A DNA stretch of 64,000 bases from Nocardia niwae NBRC 108934 = DSM 45340 (lineage in GTDB: Bacteria; Actinomycetota; Actinomycetes; Mycobacteriales; Mycobacteriaceae). Positions 25,912 through 34,858 of this stretch are shown piece after piece. The stretch covers positions 1-64,000 of the forward strand of contig NZ_BDCK01000024.1 of the NCBI RefSeq assembly GCF_001613465.1. The letters run 5' to 3'. Positions within the stretch are counted from its first letter, which is position 1; each line of letters begins with the position of its first letter. The notes beneath the pieces are model-generated. The model had not been told where the DNA came from and ran no database searches. It saw nothing but the letters and a program-made list of their open reading frames with translations. Both the position numbers and the translations under genes were made by a program.

Positions 25912-27402
25912 TCAGGCGGTCTTGCCGTAGACGTAGTCCTCCAGCGGGAAGCCGACCGCTTCGCGATGGGCGTTCAGCGTGCTGGTCGGCCGGAGCAGGG
26001 CTGCCTCGCCGTGCTGGTTGAAGTAGTAGCTGCGCGCGGTGGCGCAGTCGCCGCCGTAGAAGACCGAGGAGCCCAGCTTGTCGGTCACCCGGTCCAGGAA
26101 CTCCGCGTTGGCCCGCTCGGTGACCTCGAAGGTGGTCTCCCCCCGGCGACGCAACTCGCCGAACAATCTGCCCATATGCTTCATCTGGGCTTCGATGGTG
26201 GTGAAGTAGGACAGACCGCTGTAGGAGTACGGGCTGTTGAGGCTGAGGAAGTTGGGGAACTTCGGCACCGTGATCCCCTCGTAGGCTTGGAACCGGTTGT
26301 CCCGCCAGAACTTTCCGAGGTTCACCCCATCGCGGCCGATGATCTCGATGGCCGGGAAGTTCACGTCCCACAGATTGAAGCCGGTGGCCAGGATCAGCGT
26401 GTCGATCTCGGTCTTGCGCCCGTCCGCGGTGACGATGCCGTCCGGTTCGACGTGGTCGATCGAGTTCGTCTCCAGACGCACGTGCGGCTGGTTGAACGTG
26501 GTGAAGTAGTGGTTGGAGAAGGTCGGCCGCTTGCACCCGAAGTCGTAGTGCGGGGTCAGCTGCCTGCGTGTTTCCTTGTCGCGCACGGACGCCCGCAGAT
26601 GCGCTTTGGCGAGCGCTCCGGCCCCCTTGTTCAGCAGCCGGGCCTGTTTGAAGTGCAGCACCCCGACCACCATCAGCGCCTCCAGCAGGCTGGTGTTGAC
26701 CAGCCGCGCGGCCTTCTGCGTGGCGGGAACCCGTTCGAACAGCTTGCGCACCGGAGTGGGAATCGCGGTGTCGATTTTCGGGACCACCCAGATCGGGGTG
26801 CGCTGGAATACCGTGAGCGCCTGTGCTTTCTTGGCGACTTCGGGCACCAGCTGAACGGCAGTGGCGCCGGTGCCGATGATCGCGGCCCTGCGGCCGGTGA
26901 GGTCGAAGTCGTCCTCCCACGCGGTGGTGTGGATGATCTTGCCCGCGAACGAATCGATACCGGGGAACGGTGGCGTGTAGGGCTGGGACAGGAATCCGGT
27001 CGCGGTCAGCAGGTACCGGCCGGTGACGGTGTCGCCGCCCGCGATCGAGACCACCCAGTGCTGCCGCTCGTCGTCCCAGCGCGCGCCGTCGACGACGGTG
27101 CCGAAGCGCATGCGGCGGCGCAGGCCGTACTTGTCCGCGACGTGCCCGGCGTACTTCTTCAGCTCCTCGCCCGGCGCGAACAGCCGCGACCAGTGCGGAT
27201 TCGGTTCGAAGGAATACGAGTAGGTGACCGAGGCGATGTCGACCGCCAGACCCGGATAGTGGTTCACGTGCCACGTACCGCCGAGATCGTCCTCGCGTTC
27301 GAGGATGACGTAATTGCTCAGGCCGAGCCGATCGAGCTGAATGCCCGCTCCCATGCCCCCGAACCCCGCACCGACTACGACCGCGTCGTATTGAGGCGCC
27401 AC
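25912..27402 (-). CDS. FAD-dependent monooxygenase, Baeyer–Villiger type
   Basis: 496 residues from GTG 27402, six bases after AGGAGG; the frame stays open far upstream, across the divergent regulator, and that part is not coding. The FAD-binding GAGFGG is at 11–16. The Baeyer–Villiger fingerprint FxGxxxHxxxW is at 152–162 (FAGKIIHTTAW). The second Rossmann motif GTGATA (177–182) binds NADPH. The enzyme would insert oxygen into ketones or oxidise heteroatoms using NADPH and O2. It is divergent from a TetR regulator with a palindrome between them, so it is probably induced by its substrate. Confidence 0.9.
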   Translation of the reverse strand: MAPQYDAVVVGAGFGGMGAGIQLDRLGLSNYVILEREDDLGGTWHVNHYPGLAVDIASVTYSYSFEPNPHWSRLFAPGEELKKYAGHVADKYGLRRRMRFGTVVDGARWDDERQHWVVSIAGGDTVTGRYLLTATGFLSQPYTPPFPGIDSFAGKIIHTTAWEDDFDLTGRRAAIIGTGATAVQLVPEVAKKAQALTVFQRTPIWVVPKIDTAIPTPVRKLFERVPATQKAARLVNTSLLEALMVVGVLHFKQARLLNKGAGALAKAHLRASVRDKETRRQLTPHYDFGCKRPTFSNHYFTTFNQPHVRLETNSIDHVEPDGIVTADGRKTEIDTLILATGFNLWDVNFPAIEIIGRDGVNLGKFWRDNRFQAYEGITVPKFPNFLSLNSPYSYSGLSYFTTIEAQMKHMGRLFGELRRRGETTFEVTERANAEFLDRVTDKLGSSVFYGGDCATARSYYFNQHGEAALLRPTSTLNAHREAVGFPLEDYVYGKTA

Positions 27403-27433
27403 ACCGAACCTCCTGCTAGCTGAACCGCATATC

Positions 27434-27455
27434 ACGGAATGACACATCATTCCGT
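27434..27455. promoter_or_regulatory. Palindromic TetR operator between monooxygenase and regulator
   Basis: Nine-base arms ACGGAATGA and TCATTCCGT flank CACA, about 32 bp upstream of the monooxygenase start and 26 bp upstream of the regulator start. This is the usual position of a TetR operator that controls both divergent genes. Confidence 0.72.
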
Positions 27456-27480
27456 TTGTGATGACTGTATCATCGGGAAG

Positions 27481-28104
27481 GTGACGAAGCCATCCACGCG
27501 TGCCGAGCGACGGAAAGCCGAACTGCGCCAGGAGATCATCGACACCGCGTTCGCCTGTTTCGCAGAGAAGGGCTATCACGCCACCGGCATCGCCGACATC
27601 GCGGGACAGCTGGGCATCGGTCACGGCACCTTCTACCGCTACTTCAGCAACAAGCGCGACATCATCGACCACGTCATCGACGACCTGGCCGCGCGCATCA
27701 TCGCCGCCCTCGGCACCGAGAACGCCCCGGACGCCGCCGCCGACCTCGACGAATACCGCGCCCAGATCGATCGCATCGGCGTGGCGCTCACCGAGATCCT
27801 GCTGGCCGACCGGCGGGTGGCGCAGCTGCTGCTGTTCCATGCCACCGGCATCGACGACGAGCTCACCCAGCGGCTGTACGGACTGCTCGACACCGCCGAC
27901 GCGCTGACCGCGGGCTACCTCGACCACGGCGTCGAACAGGGCTACCTGCGCGCCGACCTGGACACCTCGAATACCGCGCGGGCGGTGACCGGCATGCTGA
28001 TCGGCGGCATCGTCTACTCGCTGCGCGAACCGGACGAGGCCGCCATCACCGCACTCAACCAGGCGATCCGCCGCCTCCTCGTAGACGGCGTCCGTAAGGA
28101 CTGA
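27481..28104 (+). CDS. TetR-family transcriptional regulator
   Basis: 207 residues. The helix-turn-helix domain reads IIDTAFACFAEKGYHATGI, ADIAGQLGIGHGTFYRYF, then SNKRDIIDHV. I start at GTG 27481, because the earlier ATG at 27439 lies inside the operator palindrome. TATCAT seven bases ahead of the GTG could be the −10 box of a leaderless transcript, which would explain the lack of a spaced ribosome site. The C-terminal two thirds is the ligand-binding domain. It probably represses itself and the divergent monooxygenase. Confidence 0.88.
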   Translation: MTKPSTRAERRKAELRQEIIDTAFACFAEKGYHATGIADIAGQLGIGHGTFYRYFSNKRDIIDHVIDDLAARIIAALGTENAPDAAADLDEYRAQIDRIGVALTEILLADRRVAQLLLFHATGIDDELTQRLYGLLDTADALTAGYLDHGVEQGYLRADLDTSNTARAVTGMLIGGIVYSLREPDEAAITALNQAIRRLLVDGVRKD

Positions 28105-28255
28105 GCAACTCGGCAACCCCCCTGACGCCGCCACCGGCGCTAGGGTGAGGCGCACTGATCCGACGCTTTCGCCAGGGGGACGGCCCTTGTTCGCAAAAGG
28201 CCAGGGAAACGCGAAGTTTCCCTTCCGAGCGGTCCGGCGCTCCGAGCCTGACAGA

Positions 28256-28819
28256 ATGTCGCCCGTGACTCCCGAGGACGTGCGCCGCACCCGTTTCGCG
28301 ACTCCCACGCTCGGGTATCGCGGCTACCACGCCGACGAGGTGGACGCCTTCCTGGAACTCGTCGCCGCGGCCTTGGCCGGACGGGGCGTGCTCGCCGCCG
28401 ACGATCTACGGCACGTCAGCTTCGGCGCGCCCCGGCTCGGCCAGCGCGGTTACCGCGCCGATCAGGTCGACGAATATCTCGACCAGCTGCGTGTCGAACT
28501 GGAGTTCCGTCAGCGCGGCGTCCGGCCGGTGCCGGCCGCGCACGGCAACGGCCATGCCATGCTCACCCCCGACGACGTGCAACGCATGCGATTCAGCCCG
28601 GCCGCGGTGGGCAGGCGCGGATACAACGAGGAAGAGGTCGGCGCGTTCCTCGATCTGGTCGCCGCGACCCTCGTGCACGGCGGACCCGGCAGTCTCACCC
28701 TCGCCGATGTCGAGGCCGTCCGATTCACCGAGGCGCGCGTCGGCTCTCGCGGGTATCAACGGGACGAGGTCGACGCCTTCCTCGACTTGGTCGCCGCCGC
28801 ACTGCGCCGCCGCCACTGA
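28256..28819 (+). CDS. Protein made of four DivIVA-like repeats
   Basis: 187 residues from ATG 28256 (GTG 28265 is possible). Almost the entire protein is four copies of an approximately 36-residue unit. Each has a D(V/L)xxxxF start, an (L/V)GxRGY turn and an EVDAFLDLVAAAL-type helix. Copies begin near residues 5, 46, 97 and 143. The unit resembles the N-terminal membrane-binding segment of DivIVA/Wag31, where the turn inserts into curved membrane. The long DivIVA coiled coil is absent. It could bind membrane by avidity or recruit polar-growth proteins; that is inference. It is convergent with ruvB. Confidence 0.75.
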   Translation: MSPVTPEDVRRTRFATPTLGYRGYHADEVDAFLELVAAALAGRGVLAADDLRHVSFGAPRLGQRGYRADQVDEYLDQLRVELEFRQRGVRPVPAAHGNGHAMLTPDDVQRMRFSPAAVGRRGYNEEEVGAFLDLVAATLVHGGPGSLTLADVEAVRFTEARVGSRGYQRDEVDAFLDLVAAALRRRH

Positions 28820-28839
28820 CCCGACCGCCCGGGCCCCGC

Positions 28840-29922
28840 TCACTCGAAGAGGTCGAGCGTGGGGTGCGGCTCGCGCCCGCGCACCTCGATGGAGCCGAAC
28901 ACCAGGTCCGGCGGCGGGACGAGACCGAGATGCTCCCAAGCGGCGGCGGTGGCGACCCGGCCGCGCGGTGTACGCGCGACCATGCCCGCGCGAACCAGGA
29001 ACGGTTCACACACCTCTTCCACGGTCGCAGCTTCCTCGCCGACCGCTACGGCCAGGGTGGACACGCCCACCGGGCCGCCGCCGAAACTGCGGATCAGCGC
29101 GCCGAGGACGGCACGGTCGAGGCGATCGAGACCGAGTCCGTCGACGTCGTAGACCTCAAGCGCGGCCTGGGCGATAGGGCGGGTGATCCGGCCGTCGGCA
29201 CGGACCTCCGCGTAGTCGCGGACGCGGCGCAGCAAGCGGTTGGCGATGCGGGGCGTGCCGCGCGAGCGGCCCGCGATCTCGGCCGCAGCCTCCTCCTCGA
29301 TGACGACACCGAGGATCTGCGCCGACCTCTGCAGGATGCGCAGCAGCTCGCCGGGCTCGTAGAAGTCCATGTGCCCGGTGAAACCGAACCGGTCGCGCAG
29401 CGGACCGGTCAGCGCTCCGGACCTCGTGGTGGCGCCGACCAGGGTGAACGGCGCGATGTCCAGGGGAATGGAGGTCGCACCCGGCCCCTTGCCGACCACC
29501 ACGTCGACCCGGAAGTCCTCCATCGCCAGGTAGAGCATCTCCTCGGCGGGACGCGCCATCCGGTGGATCTCGTCGATGAACAACACGTCGCCCTCGACCA
29601 GGTTGCTGAGCATGGCGGCGAGGTCGCCCGCCCGCTCCAGAGCGGGACCCGAGGTGATCCGCAGCGCGGTGCCGAGCTCCACGGCGATGATCATCGCCAT
29701 GCTGGTCTTGCCCAGACCCGGCGGACCGGACAGCAATACGTGGTCCGGTGTGCCGCCACGCTGTTTGGCTCCGCGCAACACCAGCGCGAGCTGTTCGCGC
29801 ACTCGGGGCTGACCGATGAAATCGTCCAGCGATTTGGGGCGCAGGCTCGCCTCGATCTCCCCGTCGGACTTCAGATAGCTTGCGCTGAGCTGGGATTCGG
29901 TGGCGTCGTCTTCGTGGTCCAT
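28840..29922 (-). CDS. ruvB: Holliday junction branch migration helicase RuvB
   Basis: 360 residues. AAA+ ATPase that drives branch migration with RuvA. Visible motifs: LRPKSLDDFIGQ, Walker A GPPGLGKTS, Walker B LFIDEIHRM, sensor 1 LVGATTRSG, the arginine-finger region GPLRDRFGF, sensor 2 RGTPRIANRLLRRVRD and the C-terminal winged helix with GGGPVGVSTLA. It is the last gene of ruvC-ruvA-ruvB, six bases after ruvA. Confidence 0.98.
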   Translation of the reverse strand: MDHEDDATESQLSASYLKSDGEIEASLRPKSLDDFIGQPRVREQLALVLRGAKQRGGTPDHVLLSGPPGLGKTSMAMIIAVELGTALRITSGPALERAGDLAAMLSNLVEGDVLFIDEIHRMARPAEEMLYLAMEDFRVDVVVGKGPGATSIPLDIAPFTLVGATTRSGALTGPLRDRFGFTGHMDFYEPGELLRILQRSAQILGVVIEEEAAAEIAGRSRGTPRIANRLLRRVRDYAEVRADGRITRPIAQAALEVYDVDGLGLDRLDRAVLGALIRSFGGGPVGVSTLAVAVGEEAATVEEVCEPFLVRAGMVARTPRGRVATAAAWEHLGLVPPPDLVFGSIEVRGREPHPTLDLFE

Positions 29923-29928
29923 GACGCG

Positions 29929-30534
29929 TTACCGATTCTTGCCGAGCAATCCGAGCGCGGCCCGCAGAGCGGCCGAGGTGTCGGCGGCGGGCTGGTCGGC
30001 CAGCACGGCGTCGACCGCCTGCTCGGCCTGTTTCGCGGCGAAACCGAGTCCGACGAGCGCCTCGGCGACCTGATCTCGCACGGGCGTGACCACCGCGGCG
30101 GTCGGCGATCCGGGCGGACCGGAGGGGACCGGAACAAGATTCACCTTGTCCCGCAGTTCCACCACCATGCGTTCGGCGCCGCGCTTGCCGATGCCGGGGA
30201 CCCGGGTCAGCGCCGCCACATTGCTTTCGGCCAGCGCTTTGCGCAACGCCTCGGGCTCGAGCACGGCCAGCACCGCCATGGCGAGGCGGGGCCCGACGCC
30301 GGAGACCGTTTGCAGCAGGCCGAACAGGTCGCGAGCCTCGGTGTCGGCGAAACCGTAGAGGGTCATCGAGTCCTCGCGGACGATCATCGCGGTGTAGAGC
30401 CGGGTTTCCTCGCCGCGGACGAGCCCGGCCAGGGTGGAGGGGGTGGCGTTGAGCCGGTAGCCGACGCCGGCCGCCTCGATCACCGCGTGGTCGAGGGCGA
30501 TTTCCAGCACTTCACCGCGTACCGACGCGATCAC
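29929..30534 (-). CDS. ruvA: Holliday junction DNA-binding protein RuvA
   Basis: 201 residues from GTG 30534, which overlaps the ruvC stop by 4 bp (GTGA). It opens with the family's IASVRGEVLEI. AGVGYRLNATP, LYGFADTEARDLFGLLQ and VSGVGPRLAMAVLA follow, with the second helix-hairpin-helix LTRVPGIGKRGAERMVVELRD-type segment. The C-terminal domain III (EALVGLGFAAKQAEQAV) binds RuvB. It forms the tetramer that holds the four-way junction. Confidence 0.97.
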   Translation of the reverse strand: MIASVRGEVLEIALDHAVIEAAGVGYRLNATPSTLAGLVRGEETRLYTAMIVREDSMTLYGFADTEARDLFGLLQTVSGVGPRLAMAVLAVLEPEALRKALAESNVAALTRVPGIGKRGAERMVVELRDKVNLVPVPSGPPGSPTAAVVTPVRDQVAEALVGLGFAAKQAEQAVDAVLADQPAADTSAALRAALGLLGKNR

Positions 30535-31100
30535 CCGTGCACCGCCTTCCGTTGTTCGGCCAGCCGTTCGATGTACCGGCGCTGCGCCGCGGCCGCCTTG
30601 GCCTCCGCCGCCGCCATCCGCTCCAGCAGCGGCGCCCGCCAACAATGGCAGATCGCCAGCGCCAGCGCATCCGCCGCGTCCGCCGGTTTCGGTGCGGTCG
30701 GCAGCCCGAGTATCCGGGTGACCATGGCGGTGACCTGCTTCTTGTCCGCGGCGCCGTTGCCGGTGACCGCGGCCTTCACCTCACTGGGTGTGTGGAACGC
30801 GACCGGGATCCCGCGGCGCGCGGCGGCCAGCGCGATCACCCCGCCCGCCTGCGCGGTGCCCATGGCGGTACGGACATTGTGCTGGGCGAAAACGCGTTCG
30901 ATGGCGACGGCCCCCGGCTTGTGGGTGTCCATCCAGCGTTCGGCGGCGTCGGCGACCGCCAACAGGCGGTGGGCCAGCTCCATATCGGCGGGAGTGCGGA
31001 CCACCTCGACACCCACGGCGTTCACCTTGCGCCCCGACCCGCCGTCGACGATGCTGAGGCCGCATCGGGTGAGTCCGGGGTCGACGCCCATCACCCGCAC
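30531..31100 (-). CDS. ruvC: Holliday junction resolvase RuvC
   Basis: 189 residues from GTG 31100 with GAGAGGGG upstream. The catalytic acids are in place: GVDPGLTRCG (first Asp), VAIERVFAQHN (Glu) and the late AADALALAICH cluster. KAAVTGNGAADKKQV is the usual DNA-binding stretch. It cleaves Holliday junctions symmetrically. It is the promoter-proximal gene of ruvCAB; the next upstream gene on this strand ends 80 bp away. Confidence 0.97.
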   Translation of the reverse strand: MRVMGVDPGLTRCGLSIVDGGSGRKVNAVGVEVVRTPADMELAHRLLAVADAAERWMDTHKPGAVAIERVFAQHNVRTAMGTAQAGGVIALAAARRGIPVAFHTPSEVKAAVTGNGAADKKQVTAMVTRILGLPTAPKPADAADALALAICHCWRAPLLERMAAAEAKAAAAQRRYIERLAEQRKAVHG

Positions 31101-31180
31101 GACGACCCCTCTCAGACGCGAACAACTGTTCGAGAGTGTAGCGGAGGCTTGGTCTTTCACCGCCCAGCGACACGGCCCGG

Positions 31181-31630
31181 CTATCCGCCGCCCGTCGCTC
31201 CCTGCGCCGCGCCCGGCAGGCCCAGCAACTCGGGGTGACTCGCGCGCACCGCCCATTGCCGCGCTGGATCGGTGACCAAGCGCCGCGCCGCGAGATCGAG
31301 CAAGCCGCTGACATTGGTCACCGTCGCGGCCACCACACCGTCGGCGCGGGTCAAGACGTGCTCGACCCGATAGGTCTTGCCCGTCCCCCACTCCCACGCG
31401 CACGACACCTCCACGGTGTCGCCACCGCGGAGTTCGCGCTGGAAGCGCAGCACGGTTTCCAGGTTGACCGGCCCCAGGCCGGACGCGATCAACTCGTCGA
31501 CCGAGACGCCCGCCGCCTGGACGCAGGCGAAACGCGCGTGATCGGCGAACTGGTGATAGGCCGCGCCGGTGACATGCAATTGCGGATCCAGGTCGGACAC
31601 CCTGACCTCGATGCGGGTACTGAACGACAC
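31181..31630 (-). CDS. 4HBT-type acyl-CoA thioesterase
   Basis: 149 residues from GTG 31630 (a GTG three codons earlier is also possible). It has the single hot-dog domain layout: STRIEVRVSDLDPQLHVTGA with the catalytic Asp and downstream His, then YHQFADHARF, and the central strand RGGDTVEVSCAWEWGTGKTY. The family hydrolyses acyl-CoA thioesters. Substrate chain length cannot be read. It is a lone gene ahead of ruvC, absent from that place in the mycobacterial order I know. Confidence 0.82.
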   Translation of the reverse strand: MSFSTRIEVRVSDLDPQLHVTGAAYHQFADHARFACVQAAGVSVDELIASGLGPVNLETVLRFQRELRGGDTVEVSCAWEWGTGKTYRVEHVLTRADGVVAATVTNVSGLLDLAARRLVTDPARQWAVRASHPELLGLPGAAQGATGGG

Positions 31631-31808
31631 GCGCCGCACTATGCCAGTGGGCACCGACAAACCCGGCGCACCGAGATGAACCGCGAGCTCATACCGTCGA
31701 GATCCCGCGCTACCTGCGGCACAACGGCCGACAGCCCGATCCGCTCCTCGGCGGCGGTCCGCCACTCGGCACCGGCGACAAGAACCGGCAGCGTATCCGA
31801 GGACGGGC

Positions 31809-32324
31809 TCAGAGCCCGAAGACCCGCCTCGCGAACACACCGTGCGCACGTTCGTCGAAGAGGACGAACCGCGCTTGCGTCACCGCCGTCGGCGTCGCGC
31901 GCACCGTGTCCACCGCGATCCGGGCGCCGTCTTCCATCGGCCAGCCGAAGACGCCGGTGGAGATCGCCGGGAACGCGACCGTCCGCGCTCCCATTTCGTC
32001 CGCGACGCGCAGCGATTCTCGATAACACGAGGCCAGCAGAGCCGAACGGTCCTCCGTGGCCGACCACACGGGACCGACCGTGTGGATCACCCAGCGCGCG
32101 GGCAGGCGACCGGCCGTGGTGGCGACCGCGGCCCCGGTCGGCAGCCCCGAGCCGTAGCGGGACGCACGCAGCCTTCGGCACTCCGCCAGGATCTCCGGGC
32201 CACCGCGCCGGTGGATCGCGCCGTCGACTCCTCCGCCGCCGAGCAGCGACGAATTCGCCGCGTTCACCACCGCGTCGACCTCCTGCTCGGTGATGTCGCC
32301 GCGTACCAGCACCAGTTCGACCAT
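31809..32324 (-). CDS. Macrodomain protein (O-acetyl-ADP-ribose deacetylase type)
   Basis: 171 residues from ATG 32324. Motifs of MacroD-like macrodomains are clear: VRGDITEQEVDAVVNAANSS, LLGGGGVDGAIHRRGGPE, GLPTGAAVATTAGRLPARWV, IHTVGPVW and FPAISTGVFGWP. The catalytic-loop Asn/Asp and the glycine loop are present, so it should bind ADP-ribose and may remove it from proteins or deacetylate O-acetyl-ADP-ribose. Its 3′ end lies 179 bp from the thioesterase start on the same strand. Confidence 0.92.
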   Translation of the reverse strand: MVELVLVRGDITEQEVDAVVNAANSSLLGGGGVDGAIHRRGGPEILAECRRLRASRYGSGLPTGAAVATTAGRLPARWVIHTVGPVWSATEDRSALLASCYRESLRVADEMGARTVAFPAISTGVFGWPMEDGARIAVDTVRATPTAVTQARFVLFDERAHGVFARRVFGL

Positions 32325-32418
32325 GCTCGCATTCTGCCTCGCGCACCGCAGGCGGAGGACGACTCCGAAGGCCGGGCACACAGGACCGCTGGAGCCGGTT
32401 ACCAGCTTGCCTCGAGGA

Positions 32419-33867
32419 ATGGCTTCGACAATGCCGGACGTGCCAGTACTCGCCGCTCCCCCGACTCCGGCGCCACCGCAGCTCGCTCCGGCGCCGAACC
32501 CGCAGCACGCGTTCCATCACGGGATCTCGCTGCTGCACGGCTGGTTGCCGTTGACCGTCGAACTGCTCGCCGCGGCGTTACTGCTGATCGCGATCGCTCG
32601 GCGCACCAAGCGGTGGTGGTCGATCCAGGTGCCCGCCTGCACAGCGGTCGGCGTAGCGGCCGCTCTGGCCGCGGCGTGGTACGTCGCCGACGAGGGCTTG
32701 GCCTCCGACCCCGCGCCCACCCGGTTGTGGCTGTGGGTCGGCGGCACGGCCGCGGCGGCCGCCATCGCGATCGCCGGCTGGCCGGGGGCGCACTGGTGGC
32801 GGCGCGCTGTCGCGGTCCTCGCCATCCCGTCGACGCTGGTCAGCGCCGGAATTGTGATGAACCAGTGGGTCGGCTATTACCCCACCGTGCAGGCCGCGTG
32901 GGGCGCGGTCACCGCGGGCGCGCTGCCGCATCAGATCGACCTCTCGGCGCTACCGGCCCTGCGGAACACCCCCGTCGCCGACGGAGCCCTGGTACCGGTG
33001 CGCATTCCGGACGCGGGCAGCGGATTTCCGCACCGCACCGAGTACGTGTACCTGCCGCCCGCGTGGTTCACCGGGCCGACCCCGCCCGCCCTGCCGGTGG
33101 TGATGATGATCGGCGGCGAGTTCAACACTCCGGCGGACTGGCTCCGCAGCGGCCAGATCATGCCGACAGTGGACGGATTCACCAAGGCGAACGGCGGCCT
33201 CGCCCCGATCCTCGTCTTCGTCGACTCCAGCGGCAGCTTCAACAACGACACCGAATGCGTCGACGGACCGCGCGGCGACGCCGCGGCGCACCTGACCGAG
33301 GACGTGCCCACCTACCTCGAAGCGCGGTTCGGCGCGTCCGCGGATCCGGCGCGCTGGGCGGTGGTGGGCTGGTCCATGGGCGGCACCTGCGCGGTGGATC
33401 TGGCGGTCATGCACCCCGAGTTGCTGCGCACCTTCGTCGACATCGCCGGCGATCTCGGCCCCTCGTCCGGCACCAAGGAGCAGAGCATCGCTCGTCTGTT
33501 CGGCGGCGACGCCGACGCGTGGGCCGCGTTCGACCCGCTGACCGTCATGGCCCGGCACGGTCCCTACAACGGCGTCGCGGGCTTGTTCGACGACCTGCTC
33601 CCCGCACAGCGTTCCGGCGGCGGGAACCGGCGCACCCCGGCGACCGACGACGACCACGCGGGCCTCGGCGGTCGGGACGAGGTGCCCGACACCGGTGAGA
33701 CCGGCGCCGCCGGCACGCTCTGTGCCGCGGGACGCGCGGTCGGCATCGAGTGCACCGTCTACACCACCGAGGGCGGACACACATGGCAGTTCGCCGCGGC
33801 CGCGTTCGCTTCGTCGTTGCCGTGGGTGGTCGGGCGCGTGGGTCTGCCCGTTCCGGCCGGGAACTGA
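32419..33867 (+). CDS. Membrane-anchored alpha/beta-hydrolase (esterase D/mycolyltransferase-like)
   Basis: 482 residues from ATG 32419 (ATG 32431 is nearly equivalent). The N-terminal 170 residues contain about four transmembrane segments, including LPLTVELLAAALLLIAIA and AVGVAAALAAAWYVA-like stretches. The rest is an outer alpha/beta-hydrolase domain: YVYLPPAWF, LPVVMMIGGEF, the nucleophile motif VVGWSMGGTCA (Ser) and GGHTWQFAAAAF with the catalytic His. The layout resembles Ag85/esterase-D type enzymes tethered to the membrane in mycolic-acid bacteria. A role in moving or cleaving mycolate or other acyl esters is plausible but not shown. Confidence 0.8.
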   Translation: MASTMPDVPVLAAPPTPAPPQLAPAPNPQHAFHHGISLLHGWLPLTVELLAAALLLIAIARRTKRWWSIQVPACTAVGVAAALAAAWYVADEGLASDPAPTRLWLWVGGTAAAAAIAIAGWPGAHWWRRAVAVLAIPSTLVSAGIVMNQWVGYYPTVQAAWGAVTAGALPHQIDLSALPALRNTPVADGALVPVRIPDAGSGFPHRTEYVYLPPAWFTGPTPPALPVVMMIGGEFNTPADWLRSGQIMPTVDGFTKANGGLAPILVFVDSSGSFNNDTECVDGPRGDAAAHLTEDVPTYLEARFGASADPARWAVVGWSMGGTCAVDLAVMHPELLRTFVDIAGDLGPSSGTKEQSIARLFGGDADAWAAFDPLTVMARHGPYNGVAGLFDDLLPAQRSGGGNRRTPATDDDHAGLGGRDEVPDTGETGAAGTLCAAGRAVGIECTVYTTEGGHTWQFAAAAFASSLPWVVGRVGLPVPAGN

Positions 33868-33883
33868 GCTCTCGGCGTCGGGC

Positions 33884-34858
33884 TCAACCGGCCGCCACGG
33901 CGGCGCGCGCACGGAAAGTGCGCCGATAGGCCTGCGGTGACACGCCGATCGCCTCGGCCAGGTGCTGGCGCAGCGAGGTGCCCGTGGCGAAGCCGACCTC
34001 GCCCGCGATCCGATCGATGGTCAGGTCGGTCGTCTCCAGCAGGTGCCTGGCACGGAAGACGCGCTGCTGGATCAACCACCGCCCCGGGCTCATCCCGACT
34101 TCGTCGCGGAAGCGCCGGGCGAAGGTGCGCTTGCTCATCCGGGCCCGGACGGCCAGTTCGTCGACGGCGAGCGGCAGGTGCAGGTTCTCCAACGCCCACT
34201 GTCTGGCCGCTGCGGTCCCGGCCGAGGTGGCGGGCGGCACCGGCTGCTCGATGTACTGCGCCTGGCCCCCGTCGCGCCACGGCGGGACGACGCAGCGGCG
34301 CGCGACCGCGTTCGCCACCGCACTGCCGTGATCGCGCCGCACCAGATGCAGGCACACGTCGAGCCCCGCCGCCGCGCCCGCCGAGGTGAGAACGTTTCCG
34401 TCGTCCACGTAGAGCACGTCGGGATCGAGGCGCACGCGCGGGAAGGTGCGCCGGAACACTCCGGCCTGATTCCAGTGCGTGGTGGCCGGGCGACCGTCGA
34501 GCAGTCCCGCGGCCGCGGCCACGAACGCGCCGGTGCAGATCGCGACGATTCTGGCTCCCGGCCGGATCTGCGCGAACGCGTCGAGCACCGGTTGCGGCAA
34601 CGTGCCGGTGAGAGCCGTCGTGATATCGCAGGCGGGCAGCACGACCGTGTCGGCGTTCCGCAGGGCCGTGCTGTCGTGTGCCACGGCGATGTCGAAATCC
34701 GCGGCGCTGCGCACCGGACGACCGTCGATCGAGCAGGTGACCACGTCGTATCTGCCCGCGGCGCTACCGAACACCCGATTCGGGATACCGAGTTCGAAGG
34801 GGTAGACCCCATCCAATGCCAGCACCACCACGCGGTGCGTAGCCGCCGAGTCCACCAT
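33884..34858 (-). CDS. GlxA-like AraC-family transcriptional regulator with DJ-1/PfpI domain
   Basis: 324 residues from ATG 34858. N-terminal DJ-1/PfpI-like domain (VVVLALDGVYPFELGIPNRVFG; VAICTGAFVAAAAGLLDGRP with the nucleophile-elbow Cys). C-terminal AraC double helix-turn-helix: LAVDELAVRARMSKRTFARRF, then IDRIAGEVGFATGTSLRQHL and GVSPQAYRRTF. The architecture is that of GlxA/FtrA regulators. It is divergent from a quinone oxidoreductase, and a 10-bp inverted repeat overlaps its own start codon. It probably controls both genes and is autoregulated. Confidence 0.92.
   Translation of the reverse strand: MVDSAATHRVVVLALDGVYPFELGIPNRVFGSAAGRYDVVTCSIDGRPVRSAADFDIAVAHDSTALRNADTVVLPACDITTALTGTLPQPVLDAFAQIRPGARIVAICTGAFVAAAAGLLDGRPATTHWNQAGVFRRTFPRVRLDPDVLYVDDGNVLTSAGAAAGLDVCLHLVRRDHGSAVANAVARRCVVPPWRDGGQAQYIEQPVPPATSAGTAAARQWALENLHLPLAVDELAVRARMSKRTFARRFRDEVGMSPGRWLIQQRVFRARHLLETTDLTIDRIAGEVGFATGTSLRQHLAEAIGVSPQAYRRTFRARAAVAAG

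Noticed and set aside
25912..28308. One continuous 798-codon frame running from the monooxygenase through the TetR gene
   Set aside because: The upstream 300 codons lie antisense to a clear TetR gene and across its operator; GTG 27402 with AGGAGG is the proper start.
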